From Spongiactinospora rosea (GTDB lineage Bacteria; Actinomycetota; Actinomycetes; Streptosporangiales; Streptosporangiaceae), in the NCBI RefSeq assembly GCF_003315795.1, contig NZ_QMEY01000003.1, positions 186,001 through 250,000 on the forward strand: a stretch of 64,000 nt of DNA. Reading direction: 5' to 3'. Under the pieces are notes generated by a model. That model saw only the letters and a program-made list of their open reading frames with translations, searched no databases and was not told the DNA's origin. This document shows positions 17,444 to 26,949 of the stretch, one piece after another. A program made the translations under genes and the position numbers. Within the stretch, counting starts at the first letter, position 1, and every line of letters starts with the position of its first letter.

Positions 17444-20400
17444 TCAGCTCCGCGTGGGCAGCGACCAGATCTCGTACGGATTGAACTCGCAGGTCGCGAG
17501 CGTGAACGGCTCCCGGTAGGAGAATCGGCGAACGCTCACGCACAGTCCGGACGCCGTGTTGAGCACGGTCCCATTCGCCTGCTGCCGCCACAACCTCGAC
17601 GTGTCGCCGGAGTCACAGGGGGCCATCACGATCTTCGTGCCCGGGGCCCGGCCGCGGTTCTGGGTGGTCATGCACCTGCCGCCCCTGCCCTTCACCTGGC
17701 CGTCCGAGGCCATGGTGAACCGCTGAGGCTCGGTGTGGTTGCAGTCCCATACCGTCAGGGCGGCGCTGTCGCCGTCGTCGGCGCACCAGATTTCGCTCAT
17801 GTGGGTGATGTTGTCCGCAGCCGCCAGGCCGCGGACCGCCATCCGGAATTCGGCCGTCGCGGCGCCCGTGCCGTCGGTGACCTTGACGGTCACCTGGTGG
17901 AAGTTCACGGTGGTGGGCGTGCCGGAGATGGTGCCGGTACCGGCGTCGATGGCCAGGCCCGGCGGCAGGCCGTCGGCGGTGAACGTCTTCCTGCCACGGC
18001 CGCCGGTCGCGGTGACGGTGATCCTGACCGGCTTGCCGACGTCCGCGACCTGCTCCCCAGGCACCTTGACCGCCAGCTTCTCCCCGGTGTCGGGGCCCTG
18101 GATGGGCAGCTCCCACTGCTGGGCGGGGGCGCCGGTGCAGTCGGCCAGGGTGAACTGCGTCCGGCTCTCCAGCTTCGGCGCGTTGAGGCAGCGCCCCGAG
18201 GCGGGGTTGCGCAGCGTGCCGTCCTCGCTCTGCTGCCAGATCTGCGAGGCGGCGCGACGGCATTCGTCGATCACGATCGGCGATCCGTCGCCGGTGGCGT
18301 CGGCGGCCACCGTGAGGCACTTGCCCTTGACCTCCAGGGTGTCGTCGGCGCGGACCGTCCAGCGCTGCGTGTCGCCCGAGTTGCACTCGTACACGATGAC
18401 CCTGTTGCCGTTGGTGGTGGCGCCGACCCAGTCGTCGACGCACCAATTGTCCGGACCGGTGATCAGACCGTGGTGGACGCTCCAACTGAAGAACGCCCGG
18501 CCGGTGGTGCCTGCGCCGTCCGTGGCGGTGACACTGGCCATGCCGTCGCTGACGGTGGCCGCCTTGCCGGTGATCCGGCCGGTGGTGGCGTTGATGGACA
18601 GCCCGGCGGGCAGCCCGGTCGCCCGATAGGTGAGGTTCGCCTTGCTGCCGGCGGTGCTGATGTTCATCTCGGTGCCGACAAGCGGGTCCTGGCGGCCGGG
18701 ATTGGCGATCGCGCCGAAGTCCGGGGCGGTGGGCAGCGTCCACACCTGGGTCCCCGCAGCGGCGCAGGCGGCCAGAACGGTCTGGTCGCCCTGACCGGTG
18801 GCCGATGCCGCCAGGCACCGGCCGGACGCCGGGTTGCGCAGCGTGCCGTCCGCCTGCTGCCGCCAGACCTGCGACTCGGCCTTGCCGCACGCGGACAGCA
18901 CGATCGGGGTCTTCTCCGCGGTGCCGTCCTTGGCCGGCGTCAGGCACTTGCCCATGCCGAGCAGTCGCCCGTCCTCGCGTACCGTCCAGAGTTGCCCCAG
19001 GTCGTTCGTGCCGCAGGACCACAACTGGATCGGCGTGTCGTCGGCGTCGCGGTCGTCGCGGATGTCGAGGCACAGGCCGTTGACGCCGGTGATCGCGCCG
19101 TCGACCACCCGCCAGGTGAAGGTCTCCGTCACGGTTCCCGCGCCGTTGGTGGCGGTGACCGTCACGTCGGCCGACTGCGAGGTGGTGGGGGTGCCGGAGA
19201 TCAGCCCGGTGCTCTGGTTGATCTTCAGTCCGGCCGGCAGCCCCGTGGCGCCGTACGTCACGGTGCGGGAGCTGACGTGGTTGGTGACCGAGATCAGTTG
19301 CGAGACCGAACCGCCCTTGAGCGAGACCAGCGTGCCGGGATTCTTGATGGCCAGCGAGGGCTTCGGCTCGTTCGACAGTTGCCAGCGCTGACCGGCGCCG
19401 CCGTCGCAGGGAGCGAGGGTGAGCTGGGTTCCCCAGTGGCCGGCGGGTGCGGTCAGGCAGTTTCCGGTCGCGGGGTTGCGCAGGGCTCCGTCCTTCTCCG
19501 GCCGCCAGACCTGCGTGGCGGCGCCCTTGCACGCGGACAGCACGATGAGCCGGCCGGCGGCGGAGGTGTCGTCCGAGGCGGTCAGGCAGTAATTCGTCGC
19601 CGTGCCGTTCCAGAACATGATGTTCCCGTTGTCCCGGGCCAGCCAGTTGTGACCGCAGCCCCACACCTGGACCTTGTTCCCCTCGGCGACGCGCGAGGAG
19701 TTGTTGTCGATGCACAGGCCGTTGAGGCCGGTGATCCCGCCGAACCCGTGGATGACCTCCCAGACGAAGCTCGTCGCCGCCGACGTGGTGCCGGCGGTGG
19801 CGACGACCTCGACCGTGGTCGCGCCGGTCGCGGTCGGCGTGCCCGAGATGACCCCGGTCGCGGCGTCGATGGACATCCCGGCGGGCAGCCCGGTCGCGCT
19901 GTACCGCAGGCCGCTCGCGCCGGTCGCCTTGATCTTGGAGATCGTCACCGCGTGGCCCGCGGCCGTGAGCTGGCGTCCCGGGTTGGTGATCCGGATCGGC
20001 CCGCAGGCCGAGTTGAGCAGGCGGTTCGGCGATCCCGGACCCGCGTTCCCGACCACGTCGGTGCTCGCGCACTCGATCAAGGCGTCGGAGACCTGCTGCG
20101 GAGTCGCCTGCGGATGCGCCGACAGGTAGGCCGCGGCGGCGCCGGCCACCAGCGGCGCCGCCAGCGAGGTGCCCCCGGCGGTGCCGACGGCGGTGTCGCT
20201 GTCCCAGGCCGACGTGGTGATGTCCATGCCGGGCGCGAAGAGGTCGATGCACTTGCCGTAGCTGAAGCCGGGCCGGTTGCCGTTGCGATCGATGCCGCTG
20301 ACCAGGATCGCCTCGGGGACCCGTTGCGGCGACAACTCGCACGCGTCTTCGCTGTCGTTGCCCGCGGCGATCACGTACGTGATCCCGGACCTGCTGGAGT

Positions 20401-21376
20401 TGCGGATCGCCTCTTCCAGATCTAGCTGGATGGCCTTTCCGGTGGTCCAGCTGATGTTGACCACGGCCGGGCGCTGCGCGCTGCGCGTGATCCAGTCGAT
20501 GGCCTCCAGCGCACTGGCCGACTTGCCGTGCGCCGCGCAATCGGCGATCACCCGCACCGGGTGCACCTTGGCGTTCTTGGCCACGCCCCAGGTGCCGGCG
20601 GCGGCCGCGCCGGCCACCGCCGTGCCGTGGCCCTGGCAGTCGCCGTGGTCGGTCCCCGGCGGGCCGCTCGTCACCCGCCCGCCGAACTCCTGGTGCGTTG
20701 CCCGCACCCCGGTGTCCATGATGTAGATGCCGGCCGCCGACGCGTCCGCGTAGTCGAACGTCCCGCTCAGCGACTGCCCGATCTGGTCGATGCGGTCCAG
20801 CGCCCAGTACGGGTCGTTCTGCCTGGACTGCGCCCGCAGCGCCTCGCTGGGCGTGGAGCGCGGCCGCGAGGCCGCGTCCTTCTCCGGCTTCATCGGCGGA
20901 TCGGACGGCACCACCAGGGCGACGTCCTTGCGGACCGAGGCCACCAGCGGGTCCTTGGCCAGCGCCGCCGCCTGCTCCGGCGACAACTGCGCGGAGAACC
21001 CGTGCAGCGCCGTCGTGTACACGTCCTTGAGCCGCCCCCCGACCCGATCGGTCAGGTCGCGGGCCGCCTTGGTGATGCGGTCCTCGCCCCGCAGGGCCGG
21101 CCGGTCGGCGAACCGCACGATGTAGCTGTTCGGGATCGGCTTTCCGGCGATCTCCTCGTCCTTGGCGGACAGGCCGTTCCCTGGGGGAGGAGAGGCGGTC
21201 GGCGTGGCCGATGGTCGTGGAGGCTCGGGGGCCGCCTGGGCCGCGGCCGCGCCTTCGGCGAGGAACGCGGTGGTGAGCACGGCGAGGGCCGTGACCCGTG
21301 ACAACGCCGATATGGTCCTGGCGGGTAATGGCCTTCCTGACGTTCCGAACATCACCCGTCGCAGAATGCGAATCAT
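17444..21376 (-). CDS. secreted S8 serine protease with four Ig-like/ricin-B lectin modules
   Basis: A 1310-aa exported protein. It has a signal peptide (~1-48, basic start then hydrophobic core), an inhibitor I9-type propeptide (~82-155) and a subtilase domain (~190-455) with catalytic triad Asp221 (IMDTG), His250 (GHGTAVAG) and Ser404 (GTSLAAP). Four repeats follow, each a putative Ig-like (He_PIG) domain with GLPAG and SGTPT motifs and then a ricin-type beta-trefoil with QxW-like blocks and paired Cys. The lectin modules should target the protease to polysaccharide or glycoprotein. It is flanked by a terminator and its own ~570-bp upstream region, so it is probably independent of both biosynthetic loci. 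It may belong to general exoenzyme metabolism. Confidence 0.9.
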   Translation of the reverse strand: MIRILRRVMFGTSGRPLPARTISALSRVTALAVLTTAFLAEGAAAAQAAPEPPRPSATPTASPPPGNGLSAKDEEIAGKPIPNSYIVRFADRPALRGEDRITKAARDLTDRVGGRLKDVYTTALHGFSAQLSPEQAAALAKDPLVASVRKDVALVVPSDPPMKPEKDAASRPRSTPSEALRAQSRQNDPYWALDRIDQIGQSLSGTFDYADASAAGIYIMDTGVRATHQEFGGRVTSGPPGTDHGDCQGHGTAVAGAAAAGTWGVAKNAKVHPVRVIADCAAHGKSASALEAIDWITRSAQRPAVVNISWTTGKAIQLDLEEAIRNSSRSGITYVIAAGNDSEDACELSPQRVPEAILVSGIDRNGNRPGFSYGKCIDLFAPGMDITTSAWDSDTAVGTAGGTSLAAPLVAGAAAAYLSAHPQATPQQVSDALIECASTDVVGNAGPGSPNRLLNSACGPIRITNPGRQLTAAGHAVTISKIKATGASGLRYSATGLPAGMSIDAATGVISGTPTATGATTVEVVATAGTTSAATSFVWEVIHGFGGITGLNGLCIDNNSSRVAEGNKVQVWGCGHNWLARDNGNIMFWNGTATNYCLTASDDTSAAGRLIVLSACKGAATQVWRPEKDGALRNPATGNCLTAPAGHWGTQLTLAPCDGGAGQRWQLSNEPKPSLAIKNPGTLVSLKGGSVSQLISVTNHVSSRTVTYGATGLPAGLKINQSTGLISGTPTTSQSADVTVTATNGAGTVTETFTWRVVDGAITGVNGLCLDIRDDRDADDTPIQLWSCGTNDLGQLWTVREDGRLLGMGKCLTPAKDGTAEKTPIVLSACGKAESQVWRQQADGTLRNPASGRCLAASATGQGDQTVLAACAAAGTQVWTLPTAPDFGAIANPGRQDPLVGTEMNISTAGSKANLTYRATGLPAGLSINATTGRITGKAATVSDGMASVTATDGAGTTGRAFFSWSVHHGLITGPDNWCVDDWVGATTNGNRVIVYECNSGDTQRWTVRADDTLEVKGKCLTVAADATGDGSPIVIDECRRAASQIWQQSEDGTLRNPASGRCLNAPKLESRTQFTLADCTGAPAQQWELPIQGPDTGEKLAVKVPGEQVADVGKPVRITVTATGGRGRKTFTADGLPPGLAIDAGTGTISGTPTTVNFHQVTVKVTDGTGAATAEFRMAVRGLAAADNITHMSEIWCADDGDSAALTVWDCNHTEPQRFTMASDGQVKGRGGRCMTTQNRGRAPGTKIVMAPCDSGDTSRLWRQQANGTVLNTASGLCVSVRRFSYREPFTLATCEFNPYEIWSLPTRS

Positions 21377-21950
21377 TGACTTCCTGTTCCGGCTAAGTCG
21401 TGGAAATGCACCGGAATTAGTGCGGCCATAGCCTAGTGCAACGGTCCGTCAATTCACAAGAGAAAGTAGTGCCGCCAGGGTAGAGCCATTCCTGCGGCAA
21501 TTGATAATTGAGCGCGGAATTCCGTTAGAGGCTCGGGACGCCTATGCGTTCACGCCCTTGGCAGGGCCTTGGACCAAGGGGAGGAGGTTCTGCGAGCCTC
21601 CGTCCGGTCTGCGCTCCGGGCAACGGCCGCCATGGGTTCCGGCCCGGTGGCGACCGCGTGAACAGGCCGGGCCCGGATTCGGGGCGGACACCTCGGGGCG
21701 AGCATGCGTTTGAGGCTCGGCGCGCGGGCTCTCGGTGTGCTCGTGGCCCGCCTCGGCTTCACCGGTCATTCTCCAGGCGTCAATTCCCGGAAAGCGTGGA
21801 AACGGTTTTACAAATTCGGCCGCGAGCCCGCGGCCGGCGGTGCCCTCCGCTTCGTCCCGGCCGGGGTCCGACCATGCTCCATCGGATCTCGAAGCCGCGG
21901 TGCCACGCTCGGTGCGAGTGATGCGACACGGGTGAAGAGGGGAGCGCGAC
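21377..21950. promoter_or_regulatory. divergent intergenic region between subtilase and polyketide operon
   Basis: A 574-bp non-coding stretch. The part nearest the subtilase (about 21390-21540) is noticeably richer in A/T than the rest of the window and probably holds its promoter. The other side feeds the forward operon beginning at 21951, which has a GGGAG ribosome site. No conserved small gene or clear operator is seen; frames here have poor codon character. Confidence 0.4.
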
Positions 21951-22445
21951 ATGACTCTGCCACAGAGGGTATCCGGCGGCACGGGTGTCTCCGAAGGCGC
22001 GGACGGCCCGAACGGTACGGCCGTCTCCGGTGACACGGCCCTCTACCAGGAGGTCCAGCAGTTCTACGCGCGCCAGATGCAGCTTCTCGACGAGGGCGTG
22101 GTCGAGGGGTGGGCCGGTACGTTCACCGAGGACGGGGTGTTCACCGCCAACGCCCACCCCGCCCCGCAGCGCGGGCGGTCCACGATCGAGGAGGGCGCCC
22201 GGAAGACGGCCGCCCAGCTCGAAGCCCGTGAGGTACGGCGACGCCACTGGCTCGGCATGCTGACCGTGGACGAGCGGCAGGACGGCACGATCGCCGCGCG
22301 CACGTACGCGCTGGTCCTGGAGACGCCGAAGGGCGGGCAGGCGGGCGTCCTCCTGAGCTGCACCTGTGACGACGTGCTGGTCAGGCAGGGCGGCGAACTG
22401 CTCGTACAACACCGCAGCGTGCACAGGGACGACCTGCCCGCGTAG
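21951..22445 (+). CDS. SnoaL/NTF2-like fold protein
   Basis: A 164-aa protein with a disordered ~25-residue N-terminus, then a cone-like NTF2/SnoaL domain (pattern YxxVQQFYARQMQLLDEG...WAGTFTEDGVF...). Relatives in aromatic polyketide clusters act as aldol cyclases, hydroxylases or ring-opening helpers. It is the first gene of the left biosynthetic operon. Catalytic acid residues cannot be assigned by eye, and a role in ring closure or oxidative rearrangement is inferred from context only. Confidence 0.75.
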   Translation: MTLPQRVSGGTGVSEGADGPNGTAVSGDTALYQEVQQFYARQMQLLDEGVVEGWAGTFTEDGVFTANAHPAPQRGRSTIEEGARKTAAQLEAREVRRRHWLGMLTVDERQDGTIAARTYALVLETPKGGQAGVLLSCTCDDVLVRQGGELLVQHRSVHRDDLPA

Positions 22446-22577
22446 CGGTGGCGGCGCCACGGCCCCGCAGCGCCGAGACGGCGCCTCGAACGGTCGTCGA
22501 GGCCGCCCGGTCACTGTTGCGGGCAACGGCGAGCACCCGCGAGGCAAGCAACGAGCGAACGCACGAAAGGGCCGGCC

Positions 22578-24284
22578 ATGCGCAAGCAGGAGGGTACGGC
22601 CGCCGTGGACAGCACCGTCCACGGCGCGCCGCTGGAGACGATCGAGCACCTGGTCGGCGGGCCACGCGTCGACGACCTCCTCACGCGGGCCGCCCGCCGG
22701 GCCCCCGGCAAGCCCGCGCTGGTCACGGCGGCAGGCGTCCTCAGCTTCGCCGACCTGGACGAGCGGGCCACCCGCTGCGCCTCGGCCATCACGGACCTGG
22801 CCGGGCCGGCGACCGGCGAGGAGGCATCGCGTCAGGTGGTCGCCATCGCGACCACGCTCGACCCGGCGTTCGGGATCGCCTTCTTCGGCATCGCGCGCTC
22901 GGGCCACATCCCCGCGCTGATCAACCCGCTGCTGCGCGAGGAGGGGCTGGTGCACGTGCTGCGCACCTCGGGTGCGAGCATCGCGATCGTGCCGCCCGAG
23001 GTGCACCGCAGGCTCGCGGCCGTGCGGGACCGCCTGCCCGGCCTGCGGCACACGATACTCAACGGCGACGACGGCCTGGGCCCTGAGCCCGGGGTCCCGC
23101 TGTTCAGCGAACTGATCGAGCGGGCGGTGGACGGGGCCGCGGGCGGGATGCCCGACGGGCCGGGCGGCGATGAGGAGGAGGTCGCCTGCATCCAGTTCAC
23201 CAGCGGCAGCACGGGCGCACCCAAGGCCGTCCTGCTGAGCCATCGCAACGTCACGCTCAACGCGGCGCAGTCAGCGTACGCGCACCGGCTCGACGCCCGG
23301 TCGGTGCTCTTCAACAACCTGCCGACCTTCCACCTCATGCACCTGACGATGGGCGTCACGGTCGGCGCGACACACGTGCTGTGGCCGGAGGAGGACGCCG
23401 CAGAGGCGGTCGAGGCGTGTGCCCGCCACCGTGGCACCCACTACTACAGCCTCCCGGTACGGCTCTCGCGCCTGGCCGCCGACCCCCGGCTGCCCACGCT
23501 GGAGGCCCCGTCGCTGCGGGCCTTCCTCTGCGGCGGCTCGGCGCTGCCCGTGACGACCACGAGCACCCTGCTCCAGCACTTCGGCGTGGCCGTCGCCCAG
23601 GGGTACGGCCTGCAGGAGACCTCACCGTCGACGCACTTCGACGACCTGGACGACCCGGTGATCCGCTCGTCGGGACGGCCCGTCGTGGGCACCGGCTGCC
23701 GGATCGTGGCCGTCGAGTCGCGCGACGTGCTGCCGAGGGGCGAGAAGGGCGAGATCCAGGTCAGGGGCCCCCAGCTCATGAAGGGGTACCTGGGCAGGGA
23801 CAGCTCCCGCGTCGTCGATCCGGGCGGCTGGTTCTCGACGGGCGACGTCGGCTACGTGGACGAGGCCGGCCGGTTGTTCGTCGTGGACCGGATCAAGGAC
23901 GTCTTCAAGCGCGACAACTGGCTCGTGTCGCCGACCGAGATCGAGCGCGTCCTGCTCAGGCACCCGGGCGTGCGCGACTGCGTCGTCTTCGACCACCCCG
24001 ACGACTTCAGCGGGGCCGTCGCCCACGCGCTGGTCGTCCCGGAGACCGGTCACGGGAACGGCGCGGCCGGCGCGGTCAACGGGAACGGCGAAGGACCCGG
24101 GGAACCCGGGGTGCGCGCGGAGGAACTGGCCGCGTACGTCGCCGAGCGGTGCCCCCCCTACGAACATCTGCGCTACGTCGAGCTGGTCGACGAGATCCCC
24201 CGTTCGTCGAACGGCAAGGTCCAGCGGCGCGACCTGCGAGAGCAGGCCGTCGCCCGCCGGCCGAGGCCGCTCGACGGCACCTGA
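22578..24284 (+). CDS. acyl-CoA ligase / AMP-dependent synthetase
   Basis: A 568-aa adenylate-forming enzyme. The P-loop is FTSGSTGAPKAVLLS, A5 reads GYGLQETS, A7 is STGDVG, the hinge is VDRIKDVFKRDNW, and the C-terminal catalytic Lys lies in SSNGKVQRRDL. An ATG at 22578 has a GAAAGGG site just upstream. Between ~490 and 510 is a Gly/Asn-rich insert of the small-domain linker. Type II clusters of the oxytetracycline kind contain a comparable ligase (OxyH) whose role is unclear. It may activate a carboxylate of a starter or side-chain acid. A 132-bp gap separates it from the SnoaL-like gene. Confidence 0.88.
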   Translation: MRKQEGTAAVDSTVHGAPLETIEHLVGGPRVDDLLTRAARRAPGKPALVTAAGVLSFADLDERATRCASAITDLAGPATGEEASRQVVAIATTLDPAFGIAFFGIARSGHIPALINPLLREEGLVHVLRTSGASIAIVPPEVHRRLAAVRDRLPGLRHTILNGDDGLGPEPGVPLFSELIERAVDGAAGGMPDGPGGDEEEVACIQFTSGSTGAPKAVLLSHRNVTLNAAQSAYAHRLDARSVLFNNLPTFHLMHLTMGVTVGATHVLWPEEDAAEAVEACARHRGTHYYSLPVRLSRLAADPRLPTLEAPSLRAFLCGGSALPVTTTSTLLQHFGVAVAQGYGLQETSPSTHFDDLDDPVIRSSGRPVVGTGCRIVAVESRDVLPRGEKGEIQVRGPQLMKGYLGRDSSRVVDPGGWFSTGDVGYVDEAGRLFVVDRIKDVFKRDNWLVSPTEIERVLLRHPGVRDCVVFDHPDDFSGAVAHALVVPETGHGNGAAGAVNGNGEGPGEPGVRAEELAAYVAERCPPYEHLRYVELVDEIPRSSNGKVQRRDLREQAVARRPRPLDGT

Positions 24285-24324
24285 CCCGAGCACATCCACC
24301 CACAGGTAAGCCAGGAGGAGAACG

Positions 24325-24615
24325 ATGTACACGTTCATCAACCGCTTCACGGTCAGCGGCGACGCCGCCGAGTTCGAGGGACTGCTCGGCAAGATCACCG
24401 AGTACATGTCCCGTCAGCCGGGCTTCCGCTCCTACAAGCTCTACCGGTCCAGCAACGACCCCAAGGTCTACGTGGAGACCGCCGAGTGGGACGACGGCGG
24501 GTCGCACAAGCAGGCCGTCGGCCGTGACGGCTTCCGCGCCCTCGTCGGGCCTGTCATGAAGCTGGCCACCGCGGAGCCGGGCCCGTTCGAGCTGGTCTCC
24601 CAGCAGGTCGGCTAG
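24325..24615 (+). CDS. antibiotic biosynthesis monooxygenase (ABM) domain protein
   Basis: A 96-aa dimeric alpha/beta-barrel (ABM) protein: MYTFINRFTVSGDAAEFEGL, a central RQPGFRSYKLYRS stretch and a final hydrophobic strand. Cofactor-free members (ActVA-Orf6, TcmH) oxidise anthrone-type carbons to quinones, and oxytetracycline clusters encode a similar small oxygenase (OxyG). Strong AGGAGG precedes the ATG. Placed between the ligase and methyltransferase genes in one operon, it probably oxidises a ring carbon of the polyketide. Some ABM proteins are not oxygenases, so activity is inferred. Confidence 0.82.
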   Translation: MYTFINRFTVSGDAAEFEGLLGKITEYMSRQPGFRSYKLYRSSNDPKVYVETAEWDDGGSHKQAVGRDGFRALVGPVMKLATAEPGPFELVSQQVG

Positions 24616-24663
24616 GCGCCCGCGGCCGTCCACGGCGACTCCGAGCGAGAAAGGCTGGATGCG

Positions 24664-25755
24664 ATGACGGAAACGGCTCCTGGCGGCCCCCCGCGGGCGG
24701 TCATGGAAATGCGGGAGCTCATGCTCGCCGCCGCCTACGCGGCCGCGGTCCGCGCGGCGGTCAGGCTGGGGCTCGCCGACGCTGTCGGCGACACGCCTGC
24801 GGCGGTGGAGGATGTCGCGCGGACGGTCGGCGCGGAGCCCGGCGCGCTGCGCCGGCTGCTGCGCGCGCTGGCCGCCAGGGGTGTCTTCACCGAGCAGGAC
24901 GACGGCCGCTACGCCCACACGGAGCTGTCGCGGTCACTGCGCGAGGACGCTCCCCGCGGCATCAAGTACAACGTGCTGTGGAGCACGGAACCATGGACGT
25001 GGGAGGTCTGGCCGCGGCTCGACGAGGCGGTGCGCACGGGTAAGAGCGTCTTCCTCGACCTGCACGGCAAGGACTTCTTCGACTACCTGCACGCCGACGC
25101 GCCCGAGTCGGCCGAGGTCTTCGACCGGGCCATGACCCAGTCGAGCGGCCTGTCCGCGCGGGCCATCGCCGACACCCTCGATCTCAGCGGCGCGCACACC
25201 GTCGCCGACATCGCCGGCGGTCAGGGGCTGGTGCTGGCGACGCTGCTGGAGCGGCACCCCACGCTCAACGGGGTGCTCCTCGACCTCCCCGAGGTGGTGG
25301 CGAACGCCGACGGGCGGCTTCGGGACGGCGGCGCGCTCGCCGCGCGGGCCAGGCTCGTGCCGGGGGACTGCCGCATGGAGATCCCCGTCCGCGCCGACGT
25401 CTACATCCTGAAGAACATCCTCGAATGGGACGACGAGAGCACCGTGCGCACCCTGCGCAACGTCGCCGCCGCCGCCCCGCCGGGCGCTCGGGTCATCGTC
25501 ATCGAGAACCTCGTGGACGGCAGCCCGGAGATGAGCTTCACCACGGCCATGGACCTGCTCCTGCTTCTCAACGTGGGCGGCAAGAAGCACACCAGGGACG
25601 GGCTCGTCGCGCTGGCCGGTGAGGCGGGGCTGCGCGTTCTCCGTGTCGAGCCGGTCAACTCCTACCTGCACCTCATCGAGAGCATCGTGGAGACCGAGGG
25701 CGGCGCGGGGACGGAGAAGGGCGGCGCTCGCGGAAACGGTGCGAGGGACGCGTGA
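24664..25755 (+). CDS. SAM-dependent methyltransferase, plant O-MT fold, atypical catalytic motif
   Basis: A 363-aa protein with an N-terminal winged-helix dimerisation domain (~15-100) and a Rossmann SAM-binding domain with DIAGGQG (182-188). It belongs to the family of DnrK, RdmB and tetracycline C6-methyltransferase OxyF. In O-methyltransferases the base lies in an LHDW motif; here the same place reads KNILEWDD, without the His. That suggests C-methylation or another reaction rather than classical O-methylation. The next gene starts in its stop codon (GTGA). A C-terminal Gly/Glu-rich tail of ~20 residues is probably disordered. Confidence 0.85.
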   Translation: MTETAPGGPPRAVMEMRELMLAAAYAAAVRAAVRLGLADAVGDTPAAVEDVARTVGAEPGALRRLLRALAARGVFTEQDDGRYAHTELSRSLREDAPRGIKYNVLWSTEPWTWEVWPRLDEAVRTGKSVFLDLHGKDFFDYLHADAPESAEVFDRAMTQSSGLSARAIADTLDLSGAHTVADIAGGQGLVLATLLERHPTLNGVLLDLPEVVANADGRLRDGGALAARARLVPGDCRMEIPVRADVYILKNILEWDDESTVRTLRNVAAAAPPGARVIVIENLVDGSPEMSFTTAMDLLLLLNVGGKKHTRDGLVALAGEAGLRVLRVEPVNSYLHLIESIVETEGGAGTEKGGARGNGARDA

Positions 25756-26771
25756 CCACCCCCGGAGACGTGCACGACCGGGCCGATGCCCGCCCGGTCG
25801 TGCTGCTGTTCCCCGGCCAGGGGTCGCAGCACCAGGGGATGGCGACCGCCCTGTACGGCAGGGAGCCGGTCTTCACCGCGGCCATGGACGAGTTCTTCGA
25901 GCACCTGGGCGCCGAGGGCACGCGTATGCGCGCCGACTGGCTGAGCTCCACGCCGCGCGTTCCCATGGACGACGCGTCGCGGGCCCAGCCGCTGCTGTTC
26001 GCCGTGGGGCACGCGCTCGCCAGAGACGTGATGGCCAGGGGCGTACGGCCGGTGGCCCTGCTCGGGCACAGCGTCGGCGAACTGGCCGCCGCGGCGGTCG
26101 CCGACGTGTTCGACCTGGCGGGGGCCGCCCGCGTGATGTCCGCCAGGTCGGCCGCGATGGCCGAGGTCTCGCCCGGCGGCCTGCTCGCGGTGGCGGCGGC
26201 GCAGGACGAGCTCGCGCCGTACCTCGGGCCCGCGGGCGACCCCGCCGGGGTGGCGGTGGCCGCCGTGAACGCGCCCAGGCACACCGTGCTCGCCGGTCCT
26301 GAGCCCGCGCTGCGAGAGGTGGAGCGGCTCCTGACCCAGGGGCGCGTGCCGTACCGGCGGGTGCCGTCCCTCCAGCCGTTCCACTGTCCCGCGCTGGACT
26401 CGGCGGCCCGGCGTTTCGCCGCCGGGTTCGCCGGGGTGCCGCTGCGCCCGCCCTCGGTGCCGATCATGTCGACGCGCACGGCCGGTATCGTGCGGCCCGG
26501 CCAGGCGGTCGATCCCGCGTTCTGGGCCGGGCAGCTCGCCGGGCCCGTGCTGTTCTGGCCCGCGCTCGACGCGCTGCTCGCCGACGGCGGATACACGCTG
26601 GTCGAGGCGGGGCCGGGACAGGGCCTGTCGATGCTGGCCCGCCGCCATCCCGCCGTACGGCGGGGGCGCGGCGCGGTGATCCCGCTCCTCCCCGCCGACG
26701 CCGAGGGCACCACCCGGGTGTGGCACGAGGCCCTCGACCGGCTCGCGGCCCACGACCCGGCGGCGCGGTAG
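25752..26771 (+). CDS. malonyl-CoA:ACP acyltransferase-like protein
   Basis: A 339-aa FabD/OxyP-type acyltransferase: substrate-binding GQGSQ (~23-27), nucleophile Ser107 in GHSVGE, and a downstream CPALDSA segment near the position of the catalytic His loop (PFHCP). A GTG start overlaps the methyltransferase stop. A dedicated AT is unusual in type II clusters, where the fatty-acid FabD is normally shared. OxyP of oxytetracycline is the comparison I know; there it is thought to supply or edit malonyl/acyl-ACP and help control starter choice. Cytoplasmic. Confidence 0.87.
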   Translation: MTTPGDVHDRADARPVVLLFPGQGSQHQGMATALYGREPVFTAAMDEFFEHLGAEGTRMRADWLSSTPRVPMDDASRAQPLLFAVGHALARDVMARGVRPVALLGHSVGELAAAAVADVFDLAGAARVMSARSAAMAEVSPGGLLAVAAAQDELAPYLGPAGDPAGVAVAAVNAPRHTVLAGPEPALREVERLLTQGRVPYRRVPSLQPFHCPALDSAARRFAAGFAGVPLRPPSVPIMSTRTAGIVRPGQAVDPAFWAGQLAGPVLFWPALDALLADGGYTLVEAGPGQGLSMLARRHPAVRRGRGAVIPLLPADAEGTTRVWHEALDRLAAHDPAAR

Positions 26772-26823
26772 ACCGGGCGCCGGAGCGTCGCGCCCGGACC
26801 AGCTCACGGAAAACCTCATAGAG

Positions 26824-26949
26824 ATGGACGCTGTTATGGAAACCACACTCGACGACCTGCCGCGGCACATCGACGCGGCCGTGAGGCCCGTCCTCAGGCG
26901 CGACCCGGTCGGTTCCCGCTTCCGCGAGCGCGTGGCGGTGGCATCGTGA
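26824..26949 (+). CDS. putative 41-aa protein
   Basis: A short frame from ATG 26824 (or 26836) with an acidic-then-basic, helix-prone sequence (DDLPRHIDAAV...RRDPVGSRF). It fills the gap between the acyltransferase and the F420-type reductase, and its TGA overlaps the next GTG as GTGA, which is what coupled genes in this operon do. No family is recognised. It could be a small real protein, a leader that couples translation, or the end of a decayed gene. Confidence 0.35.
   Translation: MDAVMETTLDDLPRHIDAAVRPVLRRDPVGSRFRERVAVAS

Noticed and set aside
17393-20425. 1010-aa forward frame opposite the subtilase
   Set aside because: It is antisense to a clear secreted protease with full catalytic triad; its composition is the usual Arg/Gly/Val shadow of GC-rich coding DNA.
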